From positions 2,365,627 to 2,429,626 of the forward strand of contig OX638348.1 of NCBI GenBank assembly GCA_951813085.1: 64,000 nucleotides of DNA, read 5' to 3'. The notes under the pieces were generated by a model. The model was not told the DNA's origin, searched no databases, and worked only from the letters and a program-made list of their open reading frames with translations. The position numbers and the translations under genes are program-made. The stretch comes from an uncultured Opitutaceae bacterium (lineage in GTDB: Bacteria > Verrucomicrobiota > Verrucomicrobiia > Opitutales > Opitutaceae). This document shows positions 8,763 through 17,550 of this stretch, piece after piece. The first letter of the stretch is position 1. The number at the start of each line of letters is the position of its first letter.

Positions 8763-9950
8763 CTAAGGCAGCGCGCGCCGACACTTAAGCAGTCGGCGAG
8801 TTTCTGAAAGATCCATGGTTCCAATCGCAAAGAGCTCTCCCCCATCGCCCAATTCGAGCTTTCGCCGCAGCTCATCGCTTGAGAGTCCAATATTTCGAGC
8901 GAGAACATTCGCTTTCCCTTCAGGGAAAAACTTCCTAGCGACCTGCTTTCGCAATTCACCAATTTCAAGAATTTCAAACACTCTTCCTGGGAATGCCTCC
9001 ACAAACTCGTTCGAAGCGTAAAATCGAGTCCGGGGATGCAACAAAGGGATCTCTCGATCAGCTCCAAGCGACTTGAAACCACCCGCCTTCATGATGGAAG
9101 CATTCGGTTCGTATAAATACTTCAAATACGAAGAATAGCTACCATTCAATCGTTTCTCCGCTGAACGATAGAACTCGAATCGATCCCACTCGCCATCCGA
9201 ACGCTGATTTGCGCAGACGATCTTTGCCTCTCCCTTGAATCCAAGCTCCGCCAAACAAAAGCATTCCTTGCACTCATTTCGAATGGAGATCACGTGGATT
9301 TCCAATATAGACGGGAGCGCTTTAACGATCGAGTCAATATCAAGCCCAGGGGATAGCTTTACCGCCACCTGCTTTGAACTGCGCAACAACATCGGCCAAC
9401 AGCTTGCGACATTCGGCTCGCAAGCGCCCAACCCAGACACCCTCAAGCTTCTTTCATCCCGACGAGCGGGATCCAGATAAATCAAATCAAGATCCCCTTC
9501 GTATTCACTTAACCACTGCAGACCATCGCCTACGATTGCATCGATCCGTCCCCGTCTCTTAAAGGCGTCGATATTTTCGGATGCGATATTTGACAGCTCA
9601 GCATCGCGCTCGATGTGATAGGTTCTATCGAAGCGTTCAGAGAACGTGAATGCATCCACCCCGAAACCTCCCGTCAAATCCGCCATGACGGTTCCATTCA
9701 GCAGTTCCGCCTTGTACTTTGCCGCGCTTTCGGAAGTGCATTGCTCGAGGGACAATGTCGTCGGAAAGGCGATATTGTCGTTCTCTACCCAGCTCGGAAG
9801 CTTCTTCTTCGCCCGTTGCCTTGCTTTGACCTGCTGGGCGATGAATGCCATCGGCATATTCGGGAACTGCTTCGCTTTTAGCGCGATCGCCTCAGGGGAG
9901 AGTTCCCGAAACTCTCGAATCCGAGCTTTTAGCTCCTCGGACAGGCGCAT
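8763..9950 (-). CDS. class I SAM-dependent methyltransferase with THUMP-like C-terminus
   Basis: A 395-residue protein. The N-terminal all-helical region (AFIAQQVKARQRAKKKLPSW) is followed by a Rossmann methyltransferase core with motif I MADLTGGFGVDAF (about residue 93), HIERDAEL at motif II and LIYLDPARRD at the catalytic position (DPxRR, as in RsmD-like enzymes). The C-terminus resembles the THUMP-like domain of this family, which is common in Bacteroidota and Verrucomicrobiota. It is probably an RNA methyltransferase; target unknown. The ATG at 9950 overlaps the stop of the SDR gene (TGATG), so it is translationally coupled. A TTG codon just upstream is less likely. Confidence 0.82.
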   Translation of the reverse strand: MRLSEELKARIREFRELSPEAIALKAKQFPNMPMAFIAQQVKARQRAKKKLPSWVENDNIAFPTTLSLEQCTSESAAKYKAELLNGTVMADLTGGFGVDAFTFSERFDRTYHIERDAELSNIASENIDAFKRRGRIDAIVGDGLQWLSEYEGDLDLIYLDPARRDERSLRVSGLGACEPNVASCWPMLLRSSKQVAVKLSPGLDIDSIVKALPSILEIHVISIRNECKECFCLAELGFKGEAKIVCANQRSDGEWDRFEFYRSAEKRLNGSYSSYLKYLYEPNASIMKAGGFKSLGADREIPLLHPRTRFYASNEFVEAFPGRVFEILEIGELRKQVARKFFPEGKANVLARNIGLSSDELRRKLELGDGGELFAIGTMDLSETRRLLKCRRALP

Positions 9951-10708
9951 CAAGAAAAACCGGGGCTTACCGTGAGCCCCCCGTCAACGACGATCGTCTG
10001 CCCCACCAAGTAGGTATTGATTTCAGATACCAGGAAAGTCGCGAATTCCGCAATCTCTTGCTCATTGCCCATACGTCCCAAGGGAACGATCTCGGCAAGG
10101 CTTTTCCGGCGCTCATCGCTCAGCAATTCTCTCGTCATGCCCGTCAATATGAAACCAGGCGCGATCGCATTCACCAAAATGCCATCGCGAACCAATTCAA
10201 GACCCGCGGACTTGGTAATGCCCGCAAGTCCAGTCTTGGTAGCTGTGTAGGCATGGCGATTTGGGCGACCGATGACTCCAAATATTGAGCTGACGTTCAG
10301 GATGCGCCCACCCTCCCCTGAATTCTTCATCAGCTTAGCGGCCGCTCGCATAAGCTTCACAGGCGTCGTTAGATTGACTGCGACCACTGAATTCCAGTCA
10401 TCATCGTCCAATCCATCGACCGAATCCGCCACATTGATACCAGCATTGTTAACGAGAATATCGAGCTTCGGAAGGTCCATCATTCTCGACTGAAACGCGT
10501 CGACACTCTCCGGATCCCCCGCATCCAGGGGCCAATAATCGTTTTTTTCTCCTGCGGCCACCTCGGAGAACCGCTTCCTGCCTGTAAAGACGACGGTCGC
10601 TCCCAAATCGGACAATTGATCCGCAATCGCCTTTCCGATGCCTCGCGTCGATCCGGTTACGAGAGCTGTTTTGCCAGTGAAATCAATAGGGTATCCTGCT
10701 TTGTTCAT
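9950..10708 (-). CDS. short-chain dehydrogenase/reductase (FabG-like)
   Basis: A 252-residue classical SDR. It has the NAD(P)-binding motif TGSTRGIG (residues 18-25), NNAGINVADS, a catalytic Ser in NVSSIFG and YTATK for the catalytic Tyr/Lys. C-terminal features are APGFILTGMT and VDGGLTVSPGFS. It resembles 3-oxoacyl-ACP reductases and gluconate-type dehydrogenases; the basic Arg after the nucleotide-binding strand (FTGRKR) suggests NADPH. It is coupled by a 1-nt overlap to the downstream methyltransferase. A single SDR outside a fatty-acid operon cannot be assigned a substrate. Confidence 0.88.
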   Translation of the reverse strand: MNKAGYPIDFTGKTALVTGSTRGIGKAIADQLSDLGATVVFTGRKRFSEVAAGEKNDYWPLDAGDPESVDAFQSRMMDLPKLDILVNNAGINVADSVDGLDDDDWNSVVAVNLTTPVKLMRAAAKLMKNSGEGGRILNVSSIFGVIGRPNRHAYTATKTGLAGITKSAGLELVRDGILVNAIAPGFILTGMTRELLSDERRKSLAEIVPLGRMGNEQEIAEFATFLVSEINTYLVGQTIVVDGGLTVSPGFS

Positions 10709-10823
10709 GAGACCAGTTTCCGGATCGCCCTATCAAAGTGAACTAGAAAATCCAATTGACCCACATAATTAGCCATTGATGATCGGTCCAATCGCATTCG
10801 ATCGCGGTAATATTATCCCAATA

Positions 10824-11816
10824 ATGCCTATACTTCGCGCAAACCGAGCATTCACCCGCGTTAGACACCTACCGACCTGCCGCTCGATAGCGTTTATCCT
10901 ATCGATCACTCTTCTGGTGGCTTCAGCTCGATCCGAGTTTCCAGAAAAGCCGATCAAGATCATTATTCCCACCAACACGGGAGGCGAAGTGGATACCATG
11001 GCTCGAATCTTTCAACGGGCATTGCAGCAAAATAGCATCATTCCCGTAAAAACGGTCATTCTGAACCTGCCGGGCGCAGGGGGAACGCTCGGGACAAGAA
11101 GACTCAAGGAATCTCCACCAGATGGATACACCATCGGACTTTGGACGCCAGGCATTGTCACATCCAAGACAATGGGCATCGTAACCTACGACCATAGCGA
11201 CTTCGCCATAATCGGAAGAACGGGATACTCCGAACTCGCTTTGGGCGTATTGAATTCCTCTAAATACGATTCAATCGAGTCGCTCATCGCTCAATCCAAA
11301 GAGCGCCCTCGATCCGTCAAAGTCGCTACAAACATCGGTCTTCCCGTTCATTTGACGCCTCTCATGTTCGCAGAGGGAGCCGGAATCGAATTCAATTTCG
11401 TTCAAACCGGAGGAGGCTCCAAGCGCCTCGCATCGATTCTCGGCAAGCATACCGACCTCTCGCTTTTTTCCCTCCTCGAGTTCATTAAGTTCGGAAGCAC
11501 CGGTCTAACGCCGCTCGTAGTCCTTTCCAACGAACGCACCGGCCATTTCCCCGATGTACCCACAGCTAAAGAGCTCGGCGTCGATCTCGTCATGAACGAT
11601 GCTCGTATCTGGATCGCTCCCAAAGATACGCCGCCCGAACGAATCGAATACATCGCGAACGCGCTTAAGTCCGTGATGGCGCTACCTGAGATCATAGAAG
11701 AATACAAGACGCTCGGAATCTACAACGAATTTGGCGAGCCCGAAGAGATCGATGCATTCCTCGACAACATGAGCGAACGCGTCGCTCCTCTGGTTGCGAA
11801 GGCAAGAAAGCTCTAA
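10824..11816 (+). CDS. tctC: TctC-type tricarboxylate transporter substrate-binding protein
   Basis: A 330-residue periplasmic solute-binding protein of the tripartite tricarboxylate transporter (TTT) family. The N-terminal signal (SIAFILSITLLVASARS) precedes the mature start FPEKPIKIIIP. The family motifs PGAGGTLG and FVQTGGGSKRL are present, and DARIWIAPKDTPPERI is the usual C-terminal lobe element. It captures a carboxylate (tricarboxylates or similar) and delivers it to TctBA. An in-frame ATG/TTG at 10776-10779 would add 16 residues; ATG 10824 fits the signal peptide better. It is first in a tctC-tctB-tctA operon. Confidence 0.9.
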   Translation: MPILRANRAFTRVRHLPTCRSIAFILSITLLVASARSEFPEKPIKIIIPTNTGGEVDTMARIFQRALQQNSIIPVKTVILNLPGAGGTLGTRRLKESPPDGYTIGLWTPGIVTSKTMGIVTYDHSDFAIIGRTGYSELALGVLNSSKYDSIESLIAQSKERPRSVKVATNIGLPVHLTPLMFAEGAGIEFNFVQTGGGSKRLASILGKHTDLSLFSLLEFIKFGSTGLTPLVVLSNERTGHFPDVPTAKELGVDLVMNDARIWIAPKDTPPERIEYIANALKSVMALPEIIEEYKTLGIYNEFGEPEEIDAFLDNMSERVAPLVAKARKL

Positions 11817-11841
11817 TCAAACTCAATTCTCAACCCAAAGC

Positions 11842-12321
11842 TCCGTGCCTTCACAATCTCGCTCACCCATTCTTGATCTTTCAATCTGTGGTGTTTTGGT
11901 AGGTTTGTCTGTATTCATTATTTGGGGAACAAAAGATATCCCTCCACCGTTTTTTGATCCCGTTGGATCAGCAGCATTCCCCAAGTACGCAGCGTATATT
12001 ATTATTGCGCTCGCTCTGGCCATCGGCGTTCGAGCTATCTTCTCAATCAAAACAACCCATAAGGAGACTAAAAAGCCCTACAAAGAAGAGCCTTTGCTTG
12101 CCCTGTACGTCGTTGTCGTCCCTTCCCTCTATGTCCTAACCATGAATTTAGGATGGCTCAGTTTTAGAGCAGCGACCATTCTATTCATCATCCTTCTAAG
12201 CGCTCTGTTGTCAAAATTCGATAAGCGCTCGATGATTGTCAGCGCAATAGTCGCGCTCGTATTCGGTATTGGAGGACAATACCTCTTCACGGAAGTGTTT
12301 TACATCGATTTGCCGCAATAG
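11842..12321 (+). CDS. tctB: TctB-type small membrane subunit of TTT transporter
   Basis: About 159 residues with four transmembrane segments. The first is preceded by SPILDLSICGVLVGLSVFI, the usual TctB start, and followed by the PPPFFDPVGSAAFPKY loop that matches the family's D-x-x-G-P-x-x-FP region. TctB supports the large TctA permease; its exact role is poorly known. The start is uncertain: GTG at 11842 is preferred, while TTG at 11794 would overlap tctC. It sits between tctC and tctA in the same direction with short gaps. Confidence 0.8.
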   Translation, partial: SVPSQSRSPILDLSICGVLVGLSVFIIWGTKDIPPPFFDPVGSAAFPKYAAYIIIALALAIGVRAIFSIKTTHKETKKPYKEEPLLALYVVVVPSLYVLTMNLGWLSFRAATILFIILLSALLSKFDKRSMIVSAIVALVFGIGGQYLFTEVFYIDLPQ

Positions 12322-12339
12322 GGCTAGACTACGAAACTC

Positions 12340-13839
12340 ATGGAATTTTTCAACGCGCTCCAACACGTACTGAGCCCCTACCCCTTTCTATGGATATTCA
12401 TAGGAGTTGCCGGAGGAATCTTCGTTGGCGCGATTCCGGGGCTGGGAGGCGGAATGCTCATGGCGCTAACCGTTCCCCTCACCTTTTCCATGGACAGCAC
12501 CAATGCCGTCTTGTTGCTCATGGGAATGCACGTCGGCTCCGTCAGTGGGGGACTGATTAGCGCAACCTTACTAAAAATGCCGGGGACCCCATCGGCGATG
12601 ATGACGACATTCGATGGCCATCCGATGGCTAAACAAGGGCAGCCTGGCAAGGCGCTGAGCCTCGGCATCGGGGCTTCCTTGTTTGGAGGTATCATTTCAG
12701 GCGTGTTCTTGATCGCGCTTGCGCCTCCACTATCGAATTTTGCCCACAAGTTCGGACCCTGGGAATACGTTACGATGGTGATGATGGCGATGGTGCTAAT
12801 CGCATCCATCAGCCAAGGCTCCATGCTTAAAGGTCTTATGGCAGCAATGCTCGGGCTCATGGCGGCGATGCCTGGGCTCAATGAATCAGATGGACAGCTT
12901 CGCCTCACATATGGCTTCGATTCCATGGGCGACGGATTCAATTTGCTGCCTGTGCTGCTTGGAATCTTCGTAATGAGCCAGATCATCAAGGACGCTCTGG
13001 AGATCAACAAGAAGGGTGTCGGGATCGCCATGTCGAAGACGGAGCGAATCTTTCCGAAATTTGGCGAATGGAAACGCCATACCGTCAATATCGCGCGCTC
13101 TTCGTGCATCGGTACCTGGGTGGGGATTTTGCCAGGAATCGGGGCAAGCATCTCGTCCATGGTCGCCTATGGCATCGCAAAGACATTCAGCAAGAATCCG
13201 AAACGGTTCGGTACCGGCCATGATGAAGGAATTGTCGCAGCAGAGTCCGCCAACAATGCCAATGCAGGCGGCGCCCTCATCCCGCTAATCACGATTGGAA
13301 TTCCAGGAGCCCCGGTGGATGCAATTCTTCTCGGAGCGATGATCATGCATCAAATACAGCCGGGGCCATTGCTATTTCAAACGAACGGCGATTTAGTATG
13401 GTCGTTGATGACTGGATACATTGTCGCGAATATAGTGATGTTTCTCATAATGGTATTTTCGGCCAGACACCTCGCAAAAGTCGTCAATATCAACCGAACC
13501 TACCTAATTCCCGTCGTATTCGCATTCTGCCTGATCGGCGCCTATGCGCCATCCAATCGCATGTTCGACGTCTGGGTCGTCATCGGCTTCGGCGTCGTGG
13601 GCTACTTCCTGGACCGAGCCCGGTTCCCCCTCGGGCCTTTCGTGATCGGCTACGTGCTTGCCGGCATAATGGAAGCGGAGCTCAGGTCCGGCTTGCAGAT
13701 GTCCGAGGGTTCATTCGGGCCGATGATGACTCGTCCCATTGCAGCGACCTTTACCGTGATTTCAATAGTCTTCCTCGTCTATTCCCTTGTTCAGGAATGG
13801 CGTTCCCGAAAGACGATTCCTACTACAGAGTCCGGATAG
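12340..13839 (+). CDS. tctA: TctA-type large permease subunit of TTT transporter
   Basis: A 499-residue permease with about twelve hydrophobic segments. It has the hallmark TctA repeats: GAIPGLGGGMLMALTVPLTF near residue 30, the second-half copy GILPGIGASISSMVAYGIAK near residue 263, and EGIVAAESANNANAGGALIPLITIGIPG (quoted in pieces: EGIVAAESANNA, GGALIPL, TIGIPG). It couples cation flux to uptake of the solute bound by TctC. It lies 18 bp after tctB and ends 18 bp before the kinase-like gene, so that gene may be co-transcribed. The substrate could be citrate, tartrate, an aromatic acid or another carboxylate; context does not decide. Confidence 0.93.
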   Translation: MEFFNALQHVLSPYPFLWIFIGVAGGIFVGAIPGLGGGMLMALTVPLTFSMDSTNAVLLLMGMHVGSVSGGLISATLLKMPGTPSAMMTTFDGHPMAKQGQPGKALSLGIGASLFGGIISGVFLIALAPPLSNFAHKFGPWEYVTMVMMAMVLIASISQGSMLKGLMAAMLGLMAAMPGLNESDGQLRLTYGFDSMGDGFNLLPVLLGIFVMSQIIKDALEINKKGVGIAMSKTERIFPKFGEWKRHTVNIARSSCIGTWVGILPGIGASISSMVAYGIAKTFSKNPKRFGTGHDEGIVAAESANNANAGGALIPLITIGIPGAPVDAILLGAMIMHQIQPGPLLFQTNGDLVWSLMTGYIVANIVMFLIMVFSARHLAKVVNINRTYLIPVVFAFCLIGAYAPSNRMFDVWVVIGFGVVGYFLDRARFPLGPFVIGYVLAGIMEAELRSGLQMSEGSFGPMMTRPIAATFTVISIVFLVYSLVQEWRSRKTIPTTESG

Positions 13840-13857
13840 CGCCGGCGATTTTCGGAA

Positions 13858-14367
13858 ATGAAGGAGTTGCACATTGTCGCGGGCCCACCCGCTTCCGGCA
13901 AAAGCCTATACGGGTTGAAACTTGCGGGCGAACTTAAGGCGGCCTTGCTCGATATCGACACTGCGACGGAACGCGTCGTCCAAGCAGGATTGGTTGCAGC
14001 CGGCAAAAGTCCCGACGACCGCGATAGCCCTGATTTCAAAGCGCGCTTTCGCGAACCCATCTACGAAACGCTATTCGAGATCGCGAAAGAGAATCTACCC
14101 CACATTAGCGTCGTAATCGTGGGGCCTTTCACCAAGGAGTTTCGAGAGCCGGATTGGCTTAACGAACTTTCAGCAAAAATCGGGACGGCGACCTTTGCCC
14201 ACTATGTTACTGCCAATGCTGAAACGCGAAAGCGCCGCATGGAGCACCGAGCCTGCGCTCGAGACATTCCCAAGCTCAATGACTGGGAACGCTATTTGAG
14301 CTACTACCAGGAAGACGCTAGACCGCCATTCGAGCATTCTTTCTTGGACACTTCGAACCTAGGGTGA
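13858..14367 (+). CDS. P-loop AAA/zeta-like small kinase
   Basis: A 169-residue single-domain P-loop protein. It has Walker A GPPASGKS (residues 9-16), DIDTATERV after the second strand as expected for a nucleotide-kinase switch Asp, and R-rich lid residues ETRKRRMEHR. This matches ATPases and kinases of the zeta-toxin/gluconate-kinase-like group that phosphorylate small molecules. No antitoxin gene is adjacent, and the protein is much shorter than classical zeta toxins. A toxin role is therefore not supported. It follows tctA by 18 bp. Confidence 0.7.
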   Translation: MKELHIVAGPPASGKSLYGLKLAGELKAALLDIDTATERVVQAGLVAAGKSPDDRDSPDFKARFREPIYETLFEIAKENLPHISVVIVGPFTKEFREPDWLNELSAKIGTATFAHYVTANAETRKRRMEHRACARDIPKLNDWERYLSYYQEDARPPFEHSFLDTSNLG

Positions 14368-14444
14368 GCGATCCAAGCAAATTTCGTAGTAGACACGCAA
14401 TCATCCACACTTAGCGTAGCGGCGATTAGAAACCGGACTTCCGC

Positions 14445-16001
14445 ATGTCGCTATCCATACAACCCAGTCTAGATCTCCAGCAGTTCAAGGCCTTATCCAG
14501 TGAAGGGAATCTTATTCCCATTTACGCGGATCTGATGGCTGACCTTGAAACTCCGGTTACGGCATACGCGAAATTGAAATCCGACAGCCCTGCATTTCTT
14601 CTGGAATCCATCGAAGGAGGCGAACGGCTTTCGCGATATACGTTCATAGCCTGCCGGCCGAGGAAAATTTTCAAGAGCTACTGGGACACTACCGTGATCG
14701 AGGAGACCGGAAAGCAATCGGTCGAAATCCCGACCCCGGACGACCCGCTTTCGCTCATCGAGGAAGAAATCTCTCAATACAATCCCGTCGACTTTCCAGA
14801 GCTCCCGCCTTTTACGGGAGGAGCCGTAGGATATGTATCTTATGAATACATTTGCCGCGTTGAGCCTACAGTTCCGCGAGCACCCCGAAATTGCCACCAA
14901 TCGCCGCTGAGCTACTATATGCTCGCGGATTCCATGGTGATTTTCGATCGAGCGAAACAAACCATCCGGCTCTTGGTGAACGCTCGACTGGATGCTCATT
15001 CATCTAGCGAAGAAGCTTATTCCGCTGCCCTCGAAGAATTGGAAGCGCTAAAGGCTACCTTGAACAAGCCCAGCCAAGTAGCGCCTGTATCCTTGAATTC
15101 CCCACAGGGCGTTGACATACCCAGTGGCAACTTCATCAAGGACGACTTCGAGAATCTCGTAGAGCGATCCAAGGAATACATTCGGGCAGGCGACATTTTT
15201 CAAGTCGTGCTGAGCCAACGATTCGAGAAAGACTTCAAGAAGAACCCGCTCGATCTTTACAGAGCCCTCCGCACTGTGAATCCGTCTCCTTACATGTTTC
15301 TGCTCGAAGCGGACGGATTTTCTATCGTTGGCGCTTCGCCTGAAGTTCACGTGAAGCTTACTCAAGATACCGTAGAAATTCGTCCGATCGCTGGAACGCG
15401 GCATCGCGGCAAAACCGAGGCGGAGGATCTCGAACTCGAGAAGGATCTCCTCGCCGACGAAAAGGAGAAGGCAGAGCATTTGATGCTAATCGACCTGGCC
15501 CGCAATGACATCGGACGCGTCTGCGAGTATGGATCGATTTCAGTGCCCGACTACATGATCATCGAACGGTACTCCCACGTGATGCATATCGTATCGCAAG
15601 TCGAAGGGACGATCGCCTCGGACAAGAACGCCTTCGACCTTATGCGGGCGACTTTTCCAGCGGGCACCGTTAGCGGCGCTCCAAAAATTCGCGCCATGCA
15701 GATCATATCGGAAGGCGAACCGGACCAACGCGAATTCTACTCCGGGGCCCTCGGCTATTTCAGCTACAACGGAAATCTGGATTCCTGCATCACTTTAAGG
15801 ACCGCGATGGTGACCCATGGAAAAGTAGTCATCCAAGCAGGCGCCGGCATCGTCGCCGACTCCGATCCCGCTTCCGAGTACCAGGAGACGATTTTCAAGG
15901 CCTCTGCCCTTTTCAAGGCAGTCGCAGTAGCTGAGTCATTCCAGGGGGGACAACCCCTGCAGACCGTCTGCTTTAGCGGTCTATTTATAAATGGGGAATG
16001 A
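14445..16001 (+). CDS. trpE: anthranilate synthase component I
   Basis: A 518-residue TrpE. It uses chorismate and glutamine-derived ammonia to make anthranilate, the first step of tryptophan synthesis. The N-terminal domain carries the feedback-inhibition signature LLESIEGGERLSRYTFI (LLES..G). The C-terminal chorismate-binding domain has RPIAGTRHRGKT, IDLARNDIGR and FPAGTVSGAPKIRAM, all canonical. C-terminal ITLRTAM and QAGAGIVADSDP complete the active site. No trpG or other trp gene follows, and no Trp-codon leader is seen in the 77 bp upstream. A small GC hairpin follows the stop. Confidence 0.96.
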   Translation: MSLSIQPSLDLQQFKALSSEGNLIPIYADLMADLETPVTAYAKLKSDSPAFLLESIEGGERLSRYTFIACRPRKIFKSYWDTTVIEETGKQSVEIPTPDDPLSLIEEEISQYNPVDFPELPPFTGGAVGYVSYEYICRVEPTVPRAPRNCHQSPLSYYMLADSMVIFDRAKQTIRLLVNARLDAHSSSEEAYSAALEELEALKATLNKPSQVAPVSLNSPQGVDIPSGNFIKDDFENLVERSKEYIRAGDIFQVVLSQRFEKDFKKNPLDLYRALRTVNPSPYMFLLEADGFSIVGASPEVHVKLTQDTVEIRPIAGTRHRGKTEAEDLELEKDLLADEKEKAEHLMLIDLARNDIGRVCEYGSISVPDYMIIERYSHVMHIVSQVEGTIASDKNAFDLMRATFPAGTVSGAPKIRAMQIISEGEPDQREFYSGALGYFSYNGNLDSCITLRTAMVTHGKVVIQAGAGIVADSDPASEYQETIFKASALFKAVAVAESFQGGQPLQTVCFSGLFINGE

Positions 16002-16007
16002 ATACGT

Positions 16008-16037
16008 TGGCCCACCAAGGGCCACGGGCCTTTTAGC
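16008..16037 (+). terminator. weak hairpin after trpE
   Basis: TGGCCC (16008-16013), loop ACCAA, GGGCCA (16019-16024), then a second GGGCC copy and TTTT. This may be a weak intrinsic terminator for trpE, but the U-tract is short and separated from the stem by several bases. Confidence 0.3.
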
Positions 16038-16204
16038 TCCACTCGATTGGTCAAGATACCTAGCTTTCGCTCCAGAAATGCTATCATTTCAATCGATACT
16101 GACTTCAGCTAGACTAGGCCGATCTGGAATGAAAAAAAGACATCGACCCTCTCCAATTCGGTGGTAGCGCTTCTAAGCTCAATCTGAACCGCAACAGCGC
16201 CTCA

Positions 16205-17272
16205 ATGAAAGTGAATGCTCCTATTGGTAAAAAACTGAAGCGACCCAACCGACTTAGTCCTACATCGTTCAATATCGCAACGAGCCGAACGAAGCGTAAG
16301 CGCCGAGAGAATACAAGCGATACTGCGTCCAGTTCTAACAACTCGGATACATTCAATCGAAGCAGCATTGCCCTTTACCTCCACGAGATTGGAAAAATCC
16401 CTCTTCTAACCCGTGAGCAAGAGGTTGAGCTCGCTTCACGCATCAAGAAAGGCGATCGAGCAGCCCGCAATCAGATGATCAACGCAAACTTGCGACTGGT
16501 CGTTAAAATCGCTTACGACTACAAGGACTTCGGCCTTCCTGTCATGGATCTCATTAGCGAAGGCAATATAGGCTTGATTAAGGCGGTTGAAAAATTCGAT
16601 CCGGAGAAAGGAGGCAAGCTCAGCACCTACGCATCTTGGTGGATAAAGCAGTCAATCAAGCGCGCCCTGGCGAACCAAAGTAAAACCATTCGATTGCCGA
16701 TGCATCTTGTGGACAAGGTTTCGCGTATTCGAAAAACCGCTATGGCGCTTATGGAGGAGCTCGGAAGAGAGCCCACCAATGAGGAGCTTGCGGACGTTCT
16801 AGGAATTCCGGCAAATAAGGTGGCTCATTTCAAGTCTGTCAGCGCTCGCCCTGCCTCCTTGAACGCCCCTCTCAACGACGAAACCCACGGAGCCGAATTC
16901 GGCGATATAGTCGGAGACGAGAATGCGCTTTCACCCTTTGAACGTCTCAACGAAAAATCGCTTCATGGAGACCTTTCGGATATGATCAACGATCTCGAAG
17001 AACGGGAATCGGAGATTATCAAGCTTCGTTTCGGCATTGAGCGCGACGCTCCCCTAACCCTTGAAGAGGTAGGGAGCATTTTCGGGATAACGCGCGAACG
17101 AGTGCGACAGCTCCAAAACATGGCGCTTCTGAAAATGCGGCGTACCATGTCTAGCCATGAGCGGCAATTGACCCAGGAGGAAGTCGACCAGGTCAATCGC
17201 GAGCGAGAGCGAATGCGCATATTTCAGGAATTCTACGCAAATTCCACTTTGGCCGCATCTACGACGGTTTAG
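16205..17272 (+). CDS. sigma-70 family RNA polymerase sigma factor (group 1/2)
   Basis: A 355-residue sigma factor. A basic, Ser-rich N-terminus (1-50) leads into region 1.2 (IALYLHEIGKIPLLTREQEVELA). Region 2 follows with NLRLVVKIAYDY, DLISEGNIGLIKAVEKFD and YASWWIKQSIKRAL for -10 recognition. Region 3 has the RKTAMALMEELGREPT helices. Region 4 is LTLEEVGSIFGITRERVRQLQ, the -35 helix-turn-helix. Region 1.1 is absent and the length is near 350, so it may be a group 2 (RpoS/SigB-type) factor or the housekeeping SigA of this lineage. The C-terminal tail after the HTH (about 40 residues, EEVDQVNRERERMRIFQEF) is longer than usual. No anti-sigma gene is adjacent. Confidence 0.92.
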   Translation: MKVNAPIGKKLKRPNRLSPTSFNIATSRTKRKRRENTSDTASSSNNSDTFNRSSIALYLHEIGKIPLLTREQEVELASRIKKGDRAARNQMINANLRLVVKIAYDYKDFGLPVMDLISEGNIGLIKAVEKFDPEKGGKLSTYASWWIKQSIKRALANQSKTIRLPMHLVDKVSRIRKTAMALMEELGREPTNEELADVLGIPANKVAHFKSVSARPASLNAPLNDETHGAEFGDIVGDENALSPFERLNEKSLHGDLSDMINDLEERESEIIKLRFGIERDAPLTLEEVGSIFGITRERVRQLQNMALLKMRRTMSSHERQLTQEEVDQVNRERERMRIFQEFYANSTLAASTTV

Positions 17273-17550
17273 CACATTGAATCTCTAGTTTCTTGGCCAA
17301 TCGAGAATCTCGGGAAATGCTTGCGCCTCCGCGCCTTAGGGACCCCGGCTCTCCTTTGCAAAATACTCGCTAGATCGCCAATCCAGCGAAACCGCATTTC
17401 GGTCTTAATCTTAAGCTGTCGAATTCCGGTTTTCAAGGCCGTACAATTAGTGTAAAACGCGACTGAGAGAATTCAGCAGCGTGGCGAATTTGACGTGTAA
17501 AACAGTGGCGAATTATCGCTCGGCAACAATCCAATTAAACCAGGCACGTT

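Noticed and set aside
13858..14367. Zeta-type toxin
   Set aside because: Single short P-loop domain without an adjacent antitoxin; a general kinase is the safer call.
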